Shown: positions 15,985 through 25,354 of the stretch, one piece after another
Position numbering within the stretch: position 1 is the stretch's first letter
Layout: every line of letters starts with the position of its first letter
Assembly (NCBI RefSeq): GCF_030161475.1
Contig: NZ_BSUG01000003.1
Span: 1-64,000, forward strand
From: Tetragenococcus halophilus subsp. flandriensis
GTDB taxonomy: Bacteria; Bacillota; Bacilli; Lactobacillales; Enterococcaceae
Direction of reading: 5' to 3'
Length of the DNA stretch: 64,000 nt
Program-made: the position numbers and the translations under genes
The notes under the pieces: generated by a model
What the model was told of the DNA's origin: nothing
Seen by the model: only the letters and a program-made list of their open reading frames with translations
Database searches by the model: none

Positions 15985-16011
15985 TTCTGTACTATTCTAT
16001 CATTGCATATT

Positions 16012-16497
16012 TTATACTGTAATATCAGCAAATTCACCATTTACCAAATTTGCTAAATCTTCTGGCGCAAGTTCGATCTGCAGCCCCCGTTTTCCTGCTG
16101 AAACTAAAATTGAAGCAAAATCTTTGGCTGTTATGTCAATATAAGTAGGAAATTTCTTTTTCATCCCTATAGGCGAACAACCACCTCTGATATAACCAGT
16201 TGTCTTTTCTAAGTCTTTTAAATGTAACATTTCAACTTTTTTATTCTGACTGACTTTTGCAATCTTTTTTAAATCTAATTCTCTATCTCCAGGAACCACA
16301 GCAACAAGTGTGCCGGTTTTATTTCCTACAACGACTAAAGTTTTAAAAATTTGAGAAATATTTTCATCTAACTCATCAGCTACATGATCAGCACTCAACT
16401 GCGCCTCATTCCAAGCATATTCATATTCTTGATAAGAAATATTTTGTTGTTCAACAAGGCGAATAGCGTTCGTCTTGTCTTTTTTCTTCTTACTCAA
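16012..16497 (-). CDS. YbaK/EbsC-type aminoacyl-tRNA deacylase
   Basis: 161 aa, trans-acting editing protein that hydrolyses mischarged tRNA such as Cys-tRNA(Pro). The YbaK domain fills residues 20-155, with LVAVVPGDRELDLKKIAKV and the family segment YIRGGCSPIGMKKKFPTYID near residue 112. In Enterococcus faecalis the homologue was named EbsC. The ATG overlaps the aroD stop by 4 nt, so it is translationally coupled to aroD. Confidence 0.92.
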   Translation of the reverse strand: MSKKKKDKTNAIRLVEQQNISYQEYEYAWNEAQLSADHVADELDENISQIFKTLVVVGNKTGTLVAVVPGDRELDLKKIAKVSQNKKVEMLHLKDLEKTTGYIRGGCSPIGMKKKFPTYIDITAKDFASILVSAGKRGLQIELAPEDLANLVNGEFADITV

Positions 16498-17291
16498 TGA
16501 ACTTCCCTCTCATCATTATCGCTTGTACTAAATTTTTCTTTTACACTTAATGTTTCTAACACAAATTGCAATTCATCAATAGGAATTTGGCCAGGTGCTG
16601 AGCTTTGCGCTTCATCCAATGAACCAAAAGTAAGAACAGAACCTGTAATCTCTCCTGTGATCCTTGAGACTTTCCCTAAATCTGACATAGAAATGGTTGC
16701 AATAGGTAATTCATTAAAAGCTCGAACTCTTGAAACAAGATTCATCATTCTTAATACGTCTTGCAAATTATGAGGCATGGCAGCGATTTTTCCAATATCG
16801 GCGCCAAATTGATTCATAACGCCAACACGATAAATCATCGTCGCATCTTCTGGTGTTTGGTCATAATCATGGCTACTCATCATGATTTTAGTTCCTTGAA
16901 TTTTTAAATCTTGCACAAACTTACGTCCTAAATACTCAACTTTTCCAAATTCTATATCCATTAAGTCAACTTTTTGTGTGCTAGCTGCTGACAAACACAA
17001 ATCATGGTACATTTTTAAAGAGACTGGCCGGCTTCCACCTTCTTCAACAGAACGAAAGGTATATAACAGAATTTTTTCTGGAAGAATCCCTGCAATCATT
17101 TCTAAAGTATCTATCATATCATCAATCTCTTCACTTTCATGAAAAAGATCAGCGCGCCATTCTACAATCTCAGCGACTGAGTGTTTTACACGATTTGCTT
17201 GTTCTGCTATTTCTTCTGTAGTTTTCCCCGTAATAGGCACACACATTTTAGGACGTCCGTTGCCTATCTTGGTATTTTTTATCTCTAACAA
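16494..17291 (-). CDS. aroD: 3-dehydroquinate dehydratase, type I
   Basis: Third step of the shikimate pathway, dehydrating 3-dehydroquinate to 3-dehydroshikimate. 265 aa, TIM-barrel. EWRADLFHE near residue 43 is the substrate-binding start; MMSSHDYDQTP near residue 140 carries the catalytic histidine; IGKIAAMP near residue 170 carries the Schiff-base lysine; SMSDLGKVSRITG near residue 204 closes the site. Start is TTG preceded by GAGGGAG. No other aro gene is near; its neighbours are an rRNA methyltransferase upstream and ybaK downstream. Confidence 0.95.
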   Translation of the reverse strand: MLEIKNTKIGNGRPKMCVPITGKTTEEIAEQANRVKHSVAEIVEWRADLFHESEEIDDMIDTLEMIAGILPEKILLYTFRSVEEGGSRPVSLKMYHDLCLSAASTQKVDLMDIEFGKVEYLGRKFVQDLKIQGTKIMMSSHDYDQTPEDATMIYRVGVMNQFGADIGKIAAMPHNLQDVLRMMNLVSRVRAFNELPIATISMSDLGKVSRITGEITGSVLTFGSLDEAQSSAPGQIPIDELQFVLETLSVKEKFSTSDNDEREVH

Positions 17292-17309
17292 AAAACTCCC
17301 TCATTTCTA

Positions 17310-18479
17310 TTAACGTTTTTCAATTTGATAAAAATAAACTTTTAAATAATCCCCTTCTGGAAAAGACGAATGAACAACATAGTCTTTAGGAAGATGAAAT
17401 TTTTTTATTAATTTGTAAGTAACATTTTTCTCTTGCAAAGCTTTTTCAATCATTGCTTGGAATTTTTTAGCAGAAACATTGCCTGCATTGGTTGAAGCAA
17501 TAATCATTCCTTGCCTATTTAAAACTTCTACACTATCTTCGACTAAGCTTCCATAGTCTTTAGCTACTCGGAATACTTTTTTCTTATTTCTAGCAAAACT
17601 CGGTGGGTCCAAGATAATACAATCAAAGCTTAAGCCTTTTTTCTTGGCGTACTTAAAATAATCAAAAGTATCCATTACATGAATCATTTGTTGCTCAAGA
17701 TCAATTTGATTTACATTAAGCTGTTCTTTTGTTTTTTTCAAACTACGCTTTGCTAGATCAACGCTGGTGGTACTTTTAGCTTTGCCTACCGCAGCGGCGA
17801 CAGAAAATGCGCCTGTATAGCTAAACATATTTAAAACATCTTTATTTTTAACAAAGCCTGAAGCAAGTAAAGATCTAACTTCTCGCTGATCTAAAAAGAT
17901 TCCAGTCATTAACCCTTCATTTAAATATACCACATAATTTACATCGTTTTCTTTAATATGTAACGGTTCAGGAGCTTTTATTCCTGCAAGTAGTTTTGAA
18001 TAGGATTGATCTGTTTGAAAACGCAACTTTTCATAGATTCCCTCTATTTCGGGAAAAACTTCTTTAAAAGCAGAAATAATTTCTTCTTGCTTATGATATA
18101 AAGTACGATTATACCAAGAAACTACGGCAAAATCACCATATTTATCTACCGTCATCCCACCTAGGCCATCTCCTGCACTATTAAGTAACCGAAAGGCGTC
18201 GGTTTTTTTGTCCTGATAAAAAGCTCGACGTTTTTCTTTTGCCCGAAAAAATAATTCAACAAAAAATGCATGGTTAAGCGGGCGATTTTTTGTAGTTAAA
18301 CTCCAACCCACACCATTATTTTGTACACCAAGATATCCTTTTGCAATACGTTTTCCTTCTTTGTTAACAAAATCGACCCATTGATTTTCTTGTATTTGAT
18401 CCAATAAATCATCTTCTTGTAATAAGGGATAGCCATTTTGTACACGTTTTGCTGCTTGTTGCGTGATCTTAATTTCCAT
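17310..18479 (-). CDS. Class I rRNA large-subunit methyltransferase (RlmI/YwbD-like)
   Basis: 389 aa. An N-terminal PUA domain (about residues 3-75) precedes an SAM-dependent methyltransferase domain with VLNMFSYTGAFSVAAAVGKA near residue 210 and the catalytic-site motif ILDPPSFARNKK near residue 287. E. coli RlmI makes m5C1962 of 23S rRNA; the same role is inferred. ATG follows CAGGTGAATAT. First gene of the run rlmI-like, aroD, ybaK. Confidence 0.9.
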   Translation of the reverse strand: MEIKITQQAAKRVQNGYPLLQEDDLLDQIQENQWVDFVNKEGKRIAKGYLGVQNNGVGWSLTTKNRPLNHAFFVELFFRAKEKRRAFYQDKKTDAFRLLNSAGDGLGGMTVDKYGDFAVVSWYNRTLYHKQEEIISAFKEVFPEIEGIYEKLRFQTDQSYSKLLAGIKAPEPLHIKENDVNYVVYLNEGLMTGIFLDQREVRSLLASGFVKNKDVLNMFSYTGAFSVAAAVGKAKSTTSVDLAKRSLKKTKEQLNVNQIDLEQQMIHVMDTFDYFKYAKKKGLSFDCIILDPPSFARNKKKVFRVAKDYGSLVEDSVEVLNRQGMIIASTNAGNVSAKKFQAMIEKALQEKNVTYKLIKKFHLPKDYVVHSSFPEGDYLKVYFYQIEKR

Positions 18480-18600
18480 ATATTCACCTGTTCATCTTAT
18501 TCATTGCTTACCAATTAAGTATATCAAATCCTACAATTTTTGTCTTTCACGAAAGAATTGATAAGAAAAACTTAATTTGCCCTACACAAACCTAATTTTA

Positions 18601-18629
18601 TTGACAGTCAAACCGGGGCTTAGTAAAAT
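18601..18629 (+). promoter_or_regulatory. Promoter of ltaS
   Basis: TTGACA (18601-18606), 17-nt spacer, TAAAAT (18624-18629): a near-consensus sigma-A promoter. The predicted transcript begins near 18636. Confidence 0.8.
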
Positions 18630-18696
18630 ATTATTGATGAATGAAAACAGTAGAAAAATTTTTCATGACCCAGGTCAGAAAGTGAGGAACAAACTT

Positions 18697-20844
18697 TTGA
18701 AGAATGTAAAAATACCAAATCTTCTAAATACAAGATTAGGCTTTTTTGGCCTATTAACAATACTACTTTGGGCTAAAAATATCTTTGCCTATTTTACAGA
18801 ATTTAATTTAGGTGTTGACAGTCCGATCCAGTATTTTATTCTGCTCATTAATCCAATAGCGACAACGCTATTTCTATTATCCATTGCTTTATATGTAAGA
18901 AGAACCAAGGCATCGTATTTTACCATGCTTTTTATTTATTTCTTGGTCACAGTATTACTTTTTGCAAATGTCGCTTATTATCGTGAATTTACTGACTTTA
19001 TTACTATTAATACCATTTTAGGTGCCGGTAAAGTTGCTGGAGGATTGGCAGGTAGCACATTAGAGCTGCTAAAAGTAAGTGATATCTTCTACTTTATTGA
19101 TTTTGTTATCATCGCAATCGCACTTGTTATGAAAAAAACCAAGTTAGACGATCGCCCCATCCGAGCTAGAACAGCTTTAGCTGTCACAGCCCTAGCTGTA
19201 ATGGTTTTTTCAGGAAATCTATTTTTAGCAGAAACAGATCGTTCAGGTCTATTAACCCGTACTTTCTCTCGTGATTATCTAGTAAAATATCTTGGTATTA
19301 ACGCTTATACAGCTTACGACGCTGTTCAAACTTATCAGACAACACAAGTTCGAGCAGAAGCTAGTCCTAACGATATGGATGAAGTTGAAGATTATGTCGG
19401 TGATCACTATGCTGAGCCTAATGATGAATATTATGGCATGGCAGAAGGCAAAAATGTTATCTATATTCATTTAGAAAGTGTGCAACAATTTTTAATTGAT
19501 TATGAACTAGAAGATGAAAACGGCGAAAAACACGAGGTTATGCCCTTTGTTAATAGTTTATTCCATGATGATAGTACCTTTAGTTTTGATAACTTCTTTC
19601 ATCAAGTTGCGGCTGGAAAAACTAGTGATGCAGAAACATTAATGGATAACTCACTATTTGGTTTAAACCAAGGATCGTTTTTCACACAATTCGGTGGAAA
19701 AAATACCTTTGAATCAGCACCAAATATCTTAAAACAAACAAAAGATTATGATTCTGCCGTCTTCCATGGAAATGCAGGAAACTTTTGGAATCGTAATGAA
19801 GTTTACAAGCACTTTGGTTATGATTATTTCTTTGACGCAAATTATTATGACGTAAATGATGAGAACTCATTCCAATATGGCTTACATGACAAACCATTTT
19901 TCGAACAATCTGCACAATATCTTGAACACTTGCAACAACCGTTTTATTCCAAGTTTATCACTGTATCAAATCATTATCCTTATTCTGAGTTTACAAATGA
20001 CGAAGCTGGTTTCCCACTTGCTGATACACCAGATAACACAATCAATGGCTACTTTGCTACAGCGAACTATTTGGATACCGCTGTGGAAGAGTTTTTCGAT
20101 TACTTGAAAGAATCTGGTTTATACGATAATTCCGTCATTGTTTTATACGGAGATCATTATGGTATTTCCGATGGACGTAACGAAAACTTAGCAGAATTAT
20201 TGGGTAAAGATAGTAGTGAATGGGATAATTATGATAATGCTCAAATGCAACGTGTTCCTTATATGATTCATGTTCCTGGACAAGATAAAGGTGGCGTTGA
20301 TCATACCTATGGCGGCGAAGTAGACGCGATGCCTACCCTCTTACATTTGTTGGGGGTAGATACCAAAAATTATATTCAAATGGGACAAGATCTGTTGTCT
20401 GGTGAGCACCAAGAAGTAGCAGCTATGCGAGACGGCTCCTTCGTATCTCCTGATTATACAAATTACTCAGGTACACTATATGATAACGAAACTGGCGAGG
20501 CTATCGAATCGCCTAATGAAGAACAACAAGCAACAGTTAAAGAATTACAAGATACGGTCAATAAACAGCTTGAAACTTCCGATAAGGTAACACAAGGTGA
20601 TTTACTTCGTTTCCACTCTGGAAGCGGGCTTAATCCAATCGATCCTAATGATTATGATTACAAAGATATTGATAAACGATTGCTTAAAAAAGAAGAAGAT
20701 TTAGGCGATGAGTCTACCAGTGTCTATTCAGAAAATGACGATGAATCAACTGAGGATGAATATGAATCAAAACCCTATCAAGAGTATCATCCAGAGGCTA
20801 AGGAACAATTAGAAGAAGAAAACAATAACGAAAATAATGAATAA
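18697..20844 (+). CDS. Lipoteichoic acid synthase-type sulfatase (LtaS family)
   Basis: Polymerises glycerol phosphate from phosphatidylglycerol outside the membrane. About five N-terminal membrane segments (residues 1-190 of this start) precede the extracellular sulfatase-fold domain. Active-site features: IYIHLESVQQF (metal-binding Glu), AAGKTSDAETL (nucleophilic Thr), FHGNAGNFWNR, and YGDHYGIS. The C-terminus is a very acidic tail. Start is chosen as TTG at 18697 because GTGAGG lies 10 nt upstream, the result begins MKNVKIPNLLNTRLGFFG like relatives, and the promoter at 18601 would start RNA at about 18636, too late for TTG 18577 and leaderless for ATG 18637. LtaS or a paralogue such as LtaP cannot be separated here. 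Confidence 0.92.
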   Translation: MKNVKIPNLLNTRLGFFGLLTILLWAKNIFAYFTEFNLGVDSPIQYFILLINPIATTLFLLSIALYVRRTKASYFTMLFIYFLVTVLLFANVAYYREFTDFITINTILGAGKVAGGLAGSTLELLKVSDIFYFIDFVIIAIALVMKKTKLDDRPIRARTALAVTALAVMVFSGNLFLAETDRSGLLTRTFSRDYLVKYLGINAYTAYDAVQTYQTTQVRAEASPNDMDEVEDYVGDHYAEPNDEYYGMAEGKNVIYIHLESVQQFLIDYELEDENGEKHEVMPFVNSLFHDDSTFSFDNFFHQVAAGKTSDAETLMDNSLFGLNQGSFFTQFGGKNTFESAPNILKQTKDYDSAVFHGNAGNFWNRNEVYKHFGYDYFFDANYYDVNDENSFQYGLHDKPFFEQSAQYLEHLQQPFYSKFITVSNHYPYSEFTNDEAGFPLADTPDNTINGYFATANYLDTAVEEFFDYLKESGLYDNSVIVLYGDHYGISDGRNENLAELLGKDSSEWDNYDNAQMQRVPYMIHVPGQDKGGVDHTYGGEVDAMPTLLHLLGVDTKNYIQMGQDLLSGEHQEVAAMRDGSFVSPDYTNYSGTLYDNETGEAIESPNEEQQATVKELQDTVNKQLETSDKVTQGDLLRFHSGSGLNPIDPNDYDYKDIDKRLLKKEEDLGDESTSVYSENDDESTEDEYESKPYQEYHPEAKEQLEEENNNENNE

Positions 20845-20853
20845 GATACAACG

Positions 20854-20893
20854 AAAGAAATCCGACATCGATGATTGATCTCGGATTTCTTTT
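20854..20893 (+). terminator. Terminator of ltaS
   Basis: AAAGAAATCCGA (20854-20865) pairs with TCGGATTTCTTT (20881-20892), followed by more Ts. Confidence 0.85.
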
Positions 20894-20961
20894 TTTTACT
20901 ATAAGATATTCATATTTTTTTCAAACTCATTTTATATACTGAAACTAAGAAGGTGAGAATT

Positions 20962-21711
20962 ATGTCTTTTTCAAAAATTGCTTTAGCTAGTTTAAAATAT
21001 CATCGACGTATGACCGCTTTTTATGTAATTTTTTTAATCATTTCCTTTTTTTTATTATTTATTATTGATAGTTTAAAAATTTCATTACCTTACATTTACA
21101 CTCATATGGAAGACTTACTGAGTTCTTCTGGCTACTCATTAGAAAAACAAAGCATCTTAGGATATATACAAGAGCCCACTGAAACCATTGATCGCTACTA
21201 TGACTTTATCAAAAAAGTAGCCCTTGTTTTTCTTGCTGCTTTATTTTTCATTTATTTTTTTATTTGTCAAATTGTAAAAGAAAAAGAATACCTGATCTGG
21301 AAAAACTCAGGTAATAGGACACTTTCTTGGATTTATTTCAATTTATTAGAAATGATTTTTCCTTTATTCTTCTTTATTTTAATTTTTGCAGCTATGATAA
21401 TGCTTTTTCAACATTTTTTTGTAGGAATTATTTTAAATCAACATTTGAAAATAATTGAAATGGTCCATGGTACAAATACAATTACTGAACAATTTGGACA
21501 AGACAATCTAGACCATTTAGTCGTACGTTTTCCTCGTACAAATCAGGCACTGATTCAGACAATTTTATTATCTAGTAAGGAATGGACAAAAATTCTTTTT
21601 ATATCCCTTGGTCAAACGATTCGAAATTTTATTTTCCTAATTTTTCCAGCTCAAATCGGTGCAATAGGCGTTCATTACTTTTGGAGGCATAAATTTGGAA
21701 CAAATAACTAA
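20962..21711 (+). CDS. FtsX/MacB-like membrane protein, single unit
   Basis: 249 aa. It begins SFSKIALASLKYHRRMTAF, the basic amphipathic start typical of ABC-2/FtsX permeases of the BceB or MacB kind. A first membrane segment (about 19-42) is followed by a roughly 40-residue outside loop, then membrane segments near 84-108, 122-150 and 205-235. Only one FtsX unit is present. ATG follows AAGGTGAG; a GTG three codons earlier is inside that site. The next gene overlaps by 17 nt and resembles a degraded ABC ATPase, so the pair looks like an ABC exporter that has lost ATP hydrolysis or gained another role. Confidence 0.6.
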   Translation: MSFSKIALASLKYHRRMTAFYVIFLIISFFLLFIIDSLKISLPYIYTHMEDLLSSSGYSLEKQSILGYIQEPTETIDRYYDFIKKVALVFLAALFFIYFFICQIVKEKEYLIWKNSGNRTLSWIYFNLLEMIFPLFFFILIFAAMIMLFQHFFVGIILNQHLKIIEMVHGTNTITEQFGQDNLDHLVVRFPRTNQALIQTILLSSKEWTKILFISLGQTIRNFIFLIFPAQIGAIGVHYFWRHKFGTNN

Positions 21712-22183
21712 TGTAGAACAATTAACTGCCGGCTTTTATCTTGTAGCAACCGACGTTTACAAAAAGAAATTTTTAGAACAGAAAAATAAGCGAGCACAGC
21801 CCACTATTGGTGAAGTTACAGGAGATTGGCAACAACTGCCTTATTTATCATTAAAAGAAAATATCCTTTTAGGTGTGGAAAAAACCAAACGTCCAAGACT
21901 TTTGTCTTACATTAAATTAGCTGATATTCATCCGAAATTGTTTACTAAGCAAAAAAATGAACTTTCTCAAATTGACGAAATCAAGTTACAATTTGTACAC
22001 CTGTTGTTAAAAGAAACTCCGATTATTTACCTTCATGACTGTTTTGACCAAATGACTGTCGGACAAATGCAATGGCTCTTAGGTTTTTGTCATCAACTTG
22101 TTCAAAAATACTCATTGAAGATATTGTTATTTAGCAAAAATGAGCAGCTTCTCCACTCCATAAATATTGACGAAATTCTTTAA
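21695..22183 (+). CDS. ABC-ATPase-like protein lacking Walker motifs
   Basis: 162 aa from TTG with TGGAGG eight nt upstream. The order of segments follows an ABC nucleotide-binding domain: LPYLSLKENILLGV resembles the Q-loop region, LSQIDEIKLQFVHLLLKE sits where LSGGQ and the helix after it would be, TPIIYLHDCFDQM where Walker B (ILLLDEP) would be, and LKILLFSKN where the H-loop strand would be. There is no GxxGxGKS, no LSGGQ and no Walker B glutamate. It cannot be a normal ATPase. Partner is the membrane protein upstream. The likeness is by eye and needs a profile comparison. Confidence 0.55.
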   Translation: MEQITNVEQLTAGFYLVATDVYKKKFLEQKNKRAQPTIGEVTGDWQQLPYLSLKENILLGVEKTKRPRLLSYIKLADIHPKLFTKQKNELSQIDEIKLQFVHLLLKETPIIYLHDCFDQMTVGQMQWLLGFCHQLVQKYSLKILLFSKNEQLLHSINIDEIL

Positions 22184-22186
22184 AAC

Positions 22187-22245
22187 AAATAGCCGAACTA
22201 TAAGAAGTAATCTCTTCATATAGTTCGACTATTTTATATTTTTTT
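22187..22245. terminator. Bidirectional terminator between convergent genes
   Basis: AATAGCCGAACTATAAGAAG and CTTCATATAGTTCGACTATT form a long, slightly imperfect stem, with T-runs after it on the plus strand. Confidence 0.75.
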
Positions 22246-22258
22246 GTATTACAGTCTT

Positions 22259-23704
22259 CTACTCGACTTCCTTATCCGGATCAGTATCAGGGAAAGTGAT
22301 AACAAAGCTAGTACCTTCATTGGGCTTGCTGTGAACCTCGATCGTTCCCTTATGCATATTTACCAATTGTTGTACGATTGGTAATCCCAAACCTGATTCT
22401 CCAAATTTTTTATTTTTTCTAGAAGGATCAATTTTGTAATAACGTTCCCAGATATTATTTACTTGGTCTTCAGTCATACCGATCCCCGTATCAGCAATTG
22501 TGACAATCGTTTCTAGATATCCTTTTTCAATTTTAATACGAATTTCGCCATCTTCAGTAAACTGAATAGCATTTTGAATAATATTAACAATAATTTGAAC
22601 AAATCGATCATAATCAGCAAAGATCGGAACTGATTCGCTTGTTTCTAAAATAAGCTGGTCATTGGCTTCTTCTGCTTTTTTCTCCATTTGTACTAATATC
22701 GTTTGTAATGCCTGTGTCCCATCAAATTTCTTCACTACAATAGAAATTTGATTTGTTCTGATTTTTTCATAATCTAAGTTTTCACTGACTAAACGAATTA
22801 AACGATTGGTTTCATTTTTCATTAAACGAATAGCATTATCCTTTTGATCTTCTGGAATCGCTTGGTACTCCAAGCCTTCTAACAATCCGTTAATTGTAGT
22901 TAATGGTGTGCGCATCTCATGGGAAGCATCTGACATAAACTGTCTACGTCGCTCTTCTTGCCGGTCGATTTCTTCTTGTGATTCTTTTAAAGAATCCGTC
23001 ATTTTATTAAAATCCTCGGCCAATTCATCAAACTCATCGCGATGCCGTGAAGGTAATTTGTTGTCAAAATTGCCATTAGCGATTTCTTTTGTTGCTTCCT
23101 TCATCCGGTTAATTCGTCTTACCTGGACTTTAGCGTATAAAAAGCTGATCACCAAAGCAACAATGACAGATAAGACAAATCCTTTTAATAAGTTATTGGT
23201 AAACTCTGTCACTGAATTTTTTACATTTTGAGCAGATTGCGTCACAATCAGCGCACCATAAAAGTCATTATCTAAATTAAAAGGAATCATCGCATAAGAA
23301 GTAGCTTCTTCTTCCCCATAAATATTTTGACTTGCTGTTACTTGTTGTTGCTGTCCTGCATGAAGTTGCTTCCAAAAATTATTAAAGGGAAATGAAATCT
23401 GCTTTTCTGGCCTAGTTGGATAGATCACTTCTTCAGAATCAGTAATAAAAGTAAAGTGGACATTTTGTTGGTTTAACATTGCCTCTGAACGATTCAATGA
23501 ATTTTGAATCGCTGTCTCCAATGAATTGGCTGGCATATTGTCATTGATTTCTTCTACAACCGCATCAGCATAACCAAAAAGTTGATGGTAATTATTCTCC
23601 TCGATAGTTTGTTTAGTCATTTGGGTAAAAGTAATCCCTAGTGTCACTAGCGTCACTAAGATCACAATCCAGAAAGCTAGCAACTGTTGGTATAAATAGC
23701 GCAT
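22259..23704 (-). CDS. Sensor histidine kinase (HAMP type)
   Basis: 481 aa membrane sensor. Membrane segments at about 8-30 and 170-192 enclose an extracellular domain of roughly 140 residues. A HAMP domain follows (VRRINRMKEATKEIANGNFD), then the H-box SDASHEMRTPLTTINGLLEG with the phospho-accepting histidine near residue 262, the N-box NIIQNAIQF, and the G-boxes DTGIGM and GLGLPIV. The start overlaps the stop of the response regulator by one base (TAATG). It signals to the regulator encoded upstream. The stimulus is unknown; convergent ltaS linkage hints at the envelope. Confidence 0.93.
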   Translation of the reverse strand: MRYLYQQLLAFWIVILVTLVTLGITFTQMTKQTIEENNYHQLFGYADAVVEEINDNMPANSLETAIQNSLNRSEAMLNQQNVHFTFITDSEEVIYPTRPEKQISFPFNNFWKQLHAGQQQQVTASQNIYGEEEATSYAMIPFNLDNDFYGALIVTQSAQNVKNSVTEFTNNLLKGFVLSVIVALVISFLYAKVQVRRINRMKEATKEIANGNFDNKLPSRHRDEFDELAEDFNKMTDSLKESQEEIDRQEERRRQFMSDASHEMRTPLTTINGLLEGLEYQAIPEDQKDNAIRLMKNETNRLIRLVSENLDYEKIRTNQISIVVKKFDGTQALQTILVQMEKKAEEANDQLILETSESVPIFADYDRFVQIIVNIIQNAIQFTEDGEIRIKIEKGYLETIVTIADTGIGMTEDQVNNIWERYYKIDPSRKNKKFGESGLGLPIVQQLVNMHKGTIEVHSKPNEGTSFVITFPDTDPDKEVE

Positions 23705-24426
23705 TATTCAACACCCGAATCATCAAACTTATAGCCAACGCCCCAAACCGTTTGAATCACTTGTGGTCCAATTTTTTCAATCTTTTGCCGTAACTTTTTG
23801 ATATGTGCGTCTACTGTTCGTTCATCGCCAAAGTATTGATAATCCCATACTAACTCAAGTAATTTTTCTCGAGAAAATACTTGTCGTGGCTTGTTTGCTA
23901 ATGTATAAAGTAAATCAAATTCTTTAGGTGTTAAATCAACAATCTCTTCACCATTTAGATAAGCTTCTCTGGTTTTGGTATTCATTTGAAAATGTGCAGT
24001 TTTTACATCAAATTCTGTATCACTTTCTTGAACCTCTTCTGTCGCTGCGGTACTTCTTAAATCACTACGACGATGAAGCGCCTTGATTCGCGCAATTAAA
24101 GTCAATGGGCTAAAAGGTTTAGTTACATAATCATCTGCGCCGATTTCAAGACCAATCACTTGATCACTTTCCGAATCTCTAGCCGTTAACATCACTAATG
24201 GTACCGTACTAGAAACCTCACGAATTTTCCGAGCTACAACCATACCATCTACCTCAGGCAAATTTAAATCTAGTATAATCATATCCCAATTTTGTGGATC
24301 CTCTAAAAAGGCATCAATTCCCCTTTGCCCATCATATTTAAAAGTCACTTCCCAACCTTCATTTACAAAAAACATTTGCATCATTTCACAAACAGATTCA
24401 TTATCTTCGATCATCAGTAAATTCAT
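23704..24426 (-). CDS. OmpR-family response regulator
   Basis: 240 aa. Receiver domain residues 1-118 with MIILDLNLPEVDGMVV holding the phosphorylated aspartate near residue 52, the conserved TAR and the lysine in DDYVTKPFSP. The C-terminal winged-helix domain (about 140-236) contains LTPKEFDLLYTLANKP and ERTVDAHIKKLRQKIE. ATG is preceded by AGAGGTGG. Forms an operon with the kinase. Confidence 0.95.
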   Translation of the reverse strand: MNLLMIEDNESVCEMMQMFFVNEGWEVTFKYDGQRGIDAFLEDPQNWDMIILDLNLPEVDGMVVARKIREVSSTVPLVMLTARDSESDQVIGLEIGADDYVTKPFSPLTLIARIKALHRRSDLRSTAATEEVQESDTEFDVKTAHFQMNTKTREAYLNGEEIVDLTPKEFDLLYTLANKPRQVFSREKLLELVWDYQYFGDERTVDAHIKKLRQKIEKIGPQVIQTVWGVGYKFDDSGVE

Positions 24427-24784
24427 GTTGCCACCTCTTGTTTATTGATCTTTTGTGATTTTATTTTTATGACAAATCACAACATTCTAGTCGTTTTAAA
24501 ATAAGATACTAATAATTGTTTCTCTCTCACTCTTTTACTAGTATAACTTAAATTAAAATAACGAACCAACAAATTATCACTTTCTTTGAGAAACCTTTGT
24601 AATTTTGTTCTAGCTACTTAAATTAATATCTAAAATACTTTCCAAAAAGTAAAAAAGTAAAATTTTCATTGCTTAAAAAAAGACTTTAAAATGTACTTCT
24701 AACAGATTTAAATTTAACGATTACTTGGCTTTTTAAGATTGACATCATCTTAATTCGAAATAAACGAAATCTAGCGAAAACAAA
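24427..24784. other. Intergenic region upstream of the two-component operon
   Basis: Roughly 360 AT-rich bases between the response regulator and the tmRNA terminator. It should hold the operon promoter, but no strong -35/-10 pair, riboswitch or repeat was recognised. Confidence 0.4.
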
Positions 24785-24823
24785 AGATGCCAAAATCCTA
24801 ATTTAGAAAGGATTTTGACATCT
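24779..24823 (-). terminator. Terminator of ssrA
   Basis: AGATGCCAAAATCCT (24785-24799) pairs with AGGATTTTGACATCT (24809-24823) with one mismatch. On the minus strand it runs into TTTTGTTTT. Confidence 0.8.
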
Positions 24824-24848
24824 ACTGCAAAGCTCTAAAATCTCCAAA

Positions 24849-25211
24849 TGGAGACGGCGGGAGTTGAACCCGCGTCCAGACATATTGCCTCTTGAATATC
24901 TACGCTCATAGTCATCTCGATTAATTTCGCTTTATAAGCCGTCGAGTGACAAACCGCTTATAAAGCTAGTCTGATGATCTCTTCATTAACTTCCAGACGG
25001 AAAGTTAATGCGTATCCCACTTAAATTTGAGACCCTTATTCGAGCACATGGGCGATGCCGAGAGGATCTACGCTAGCTGGTTTTACGCAGCTAAAGCGTA
25101 AGAATTGTTATTATTTTTAGCAGTTATATTTAACTGAGCGTTTTTACGTAGACGCAACCTACAAAGCGCAATTCAAGCTCAATCTATGCCTGTCGAATCC
25201 GTAACGTCCCC
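24849..25211 (-). ncRNA. ssrA: Transfer-messenger RNA (tmRNA)
   Basis: Rescues stalled ribosomes and adds a degradation tag. The minus strand begins GGGGACGTTACGGATTCGAC and ends in the T-arm GGGTTCAACTCCCGCC and CGTCTCCA; GGGGACG pairs with CGTCTCC to form the tRNA-like acceptor. The tag frame reads GCTAAAAATAATAACAATTC onward, giving AKNNNNSYALAA then TAA. Enterococcal tags end in the same ALAA and begin AKN. CCA is not encoded. No smpB gene is in the window. Confidence 0.95.
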
Positions 25212-25241
25212 TTAATTAAGGGGGTATTTCTACCAATAATT

Positions 25242-25269
25242 AGTATAACATATACAAAATCTATTTCAA
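25242..25269 (-). promoter_or_regulatory. Promoter of ssrA
   Basis: On the minus strand TTGAAA (25269-25264) and TATACT (25247-25242) with 16-nt spacing and TG upstream of the -10. Confidence 0.7.
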
Positions 25270-25354
25270 ATAATTCGCTCATCAAATATGACATGTGTGA
25301 AATATAACTTATTTAATTTGTAATAAAAACTAATGAACCTGTAATCGGTACTTA

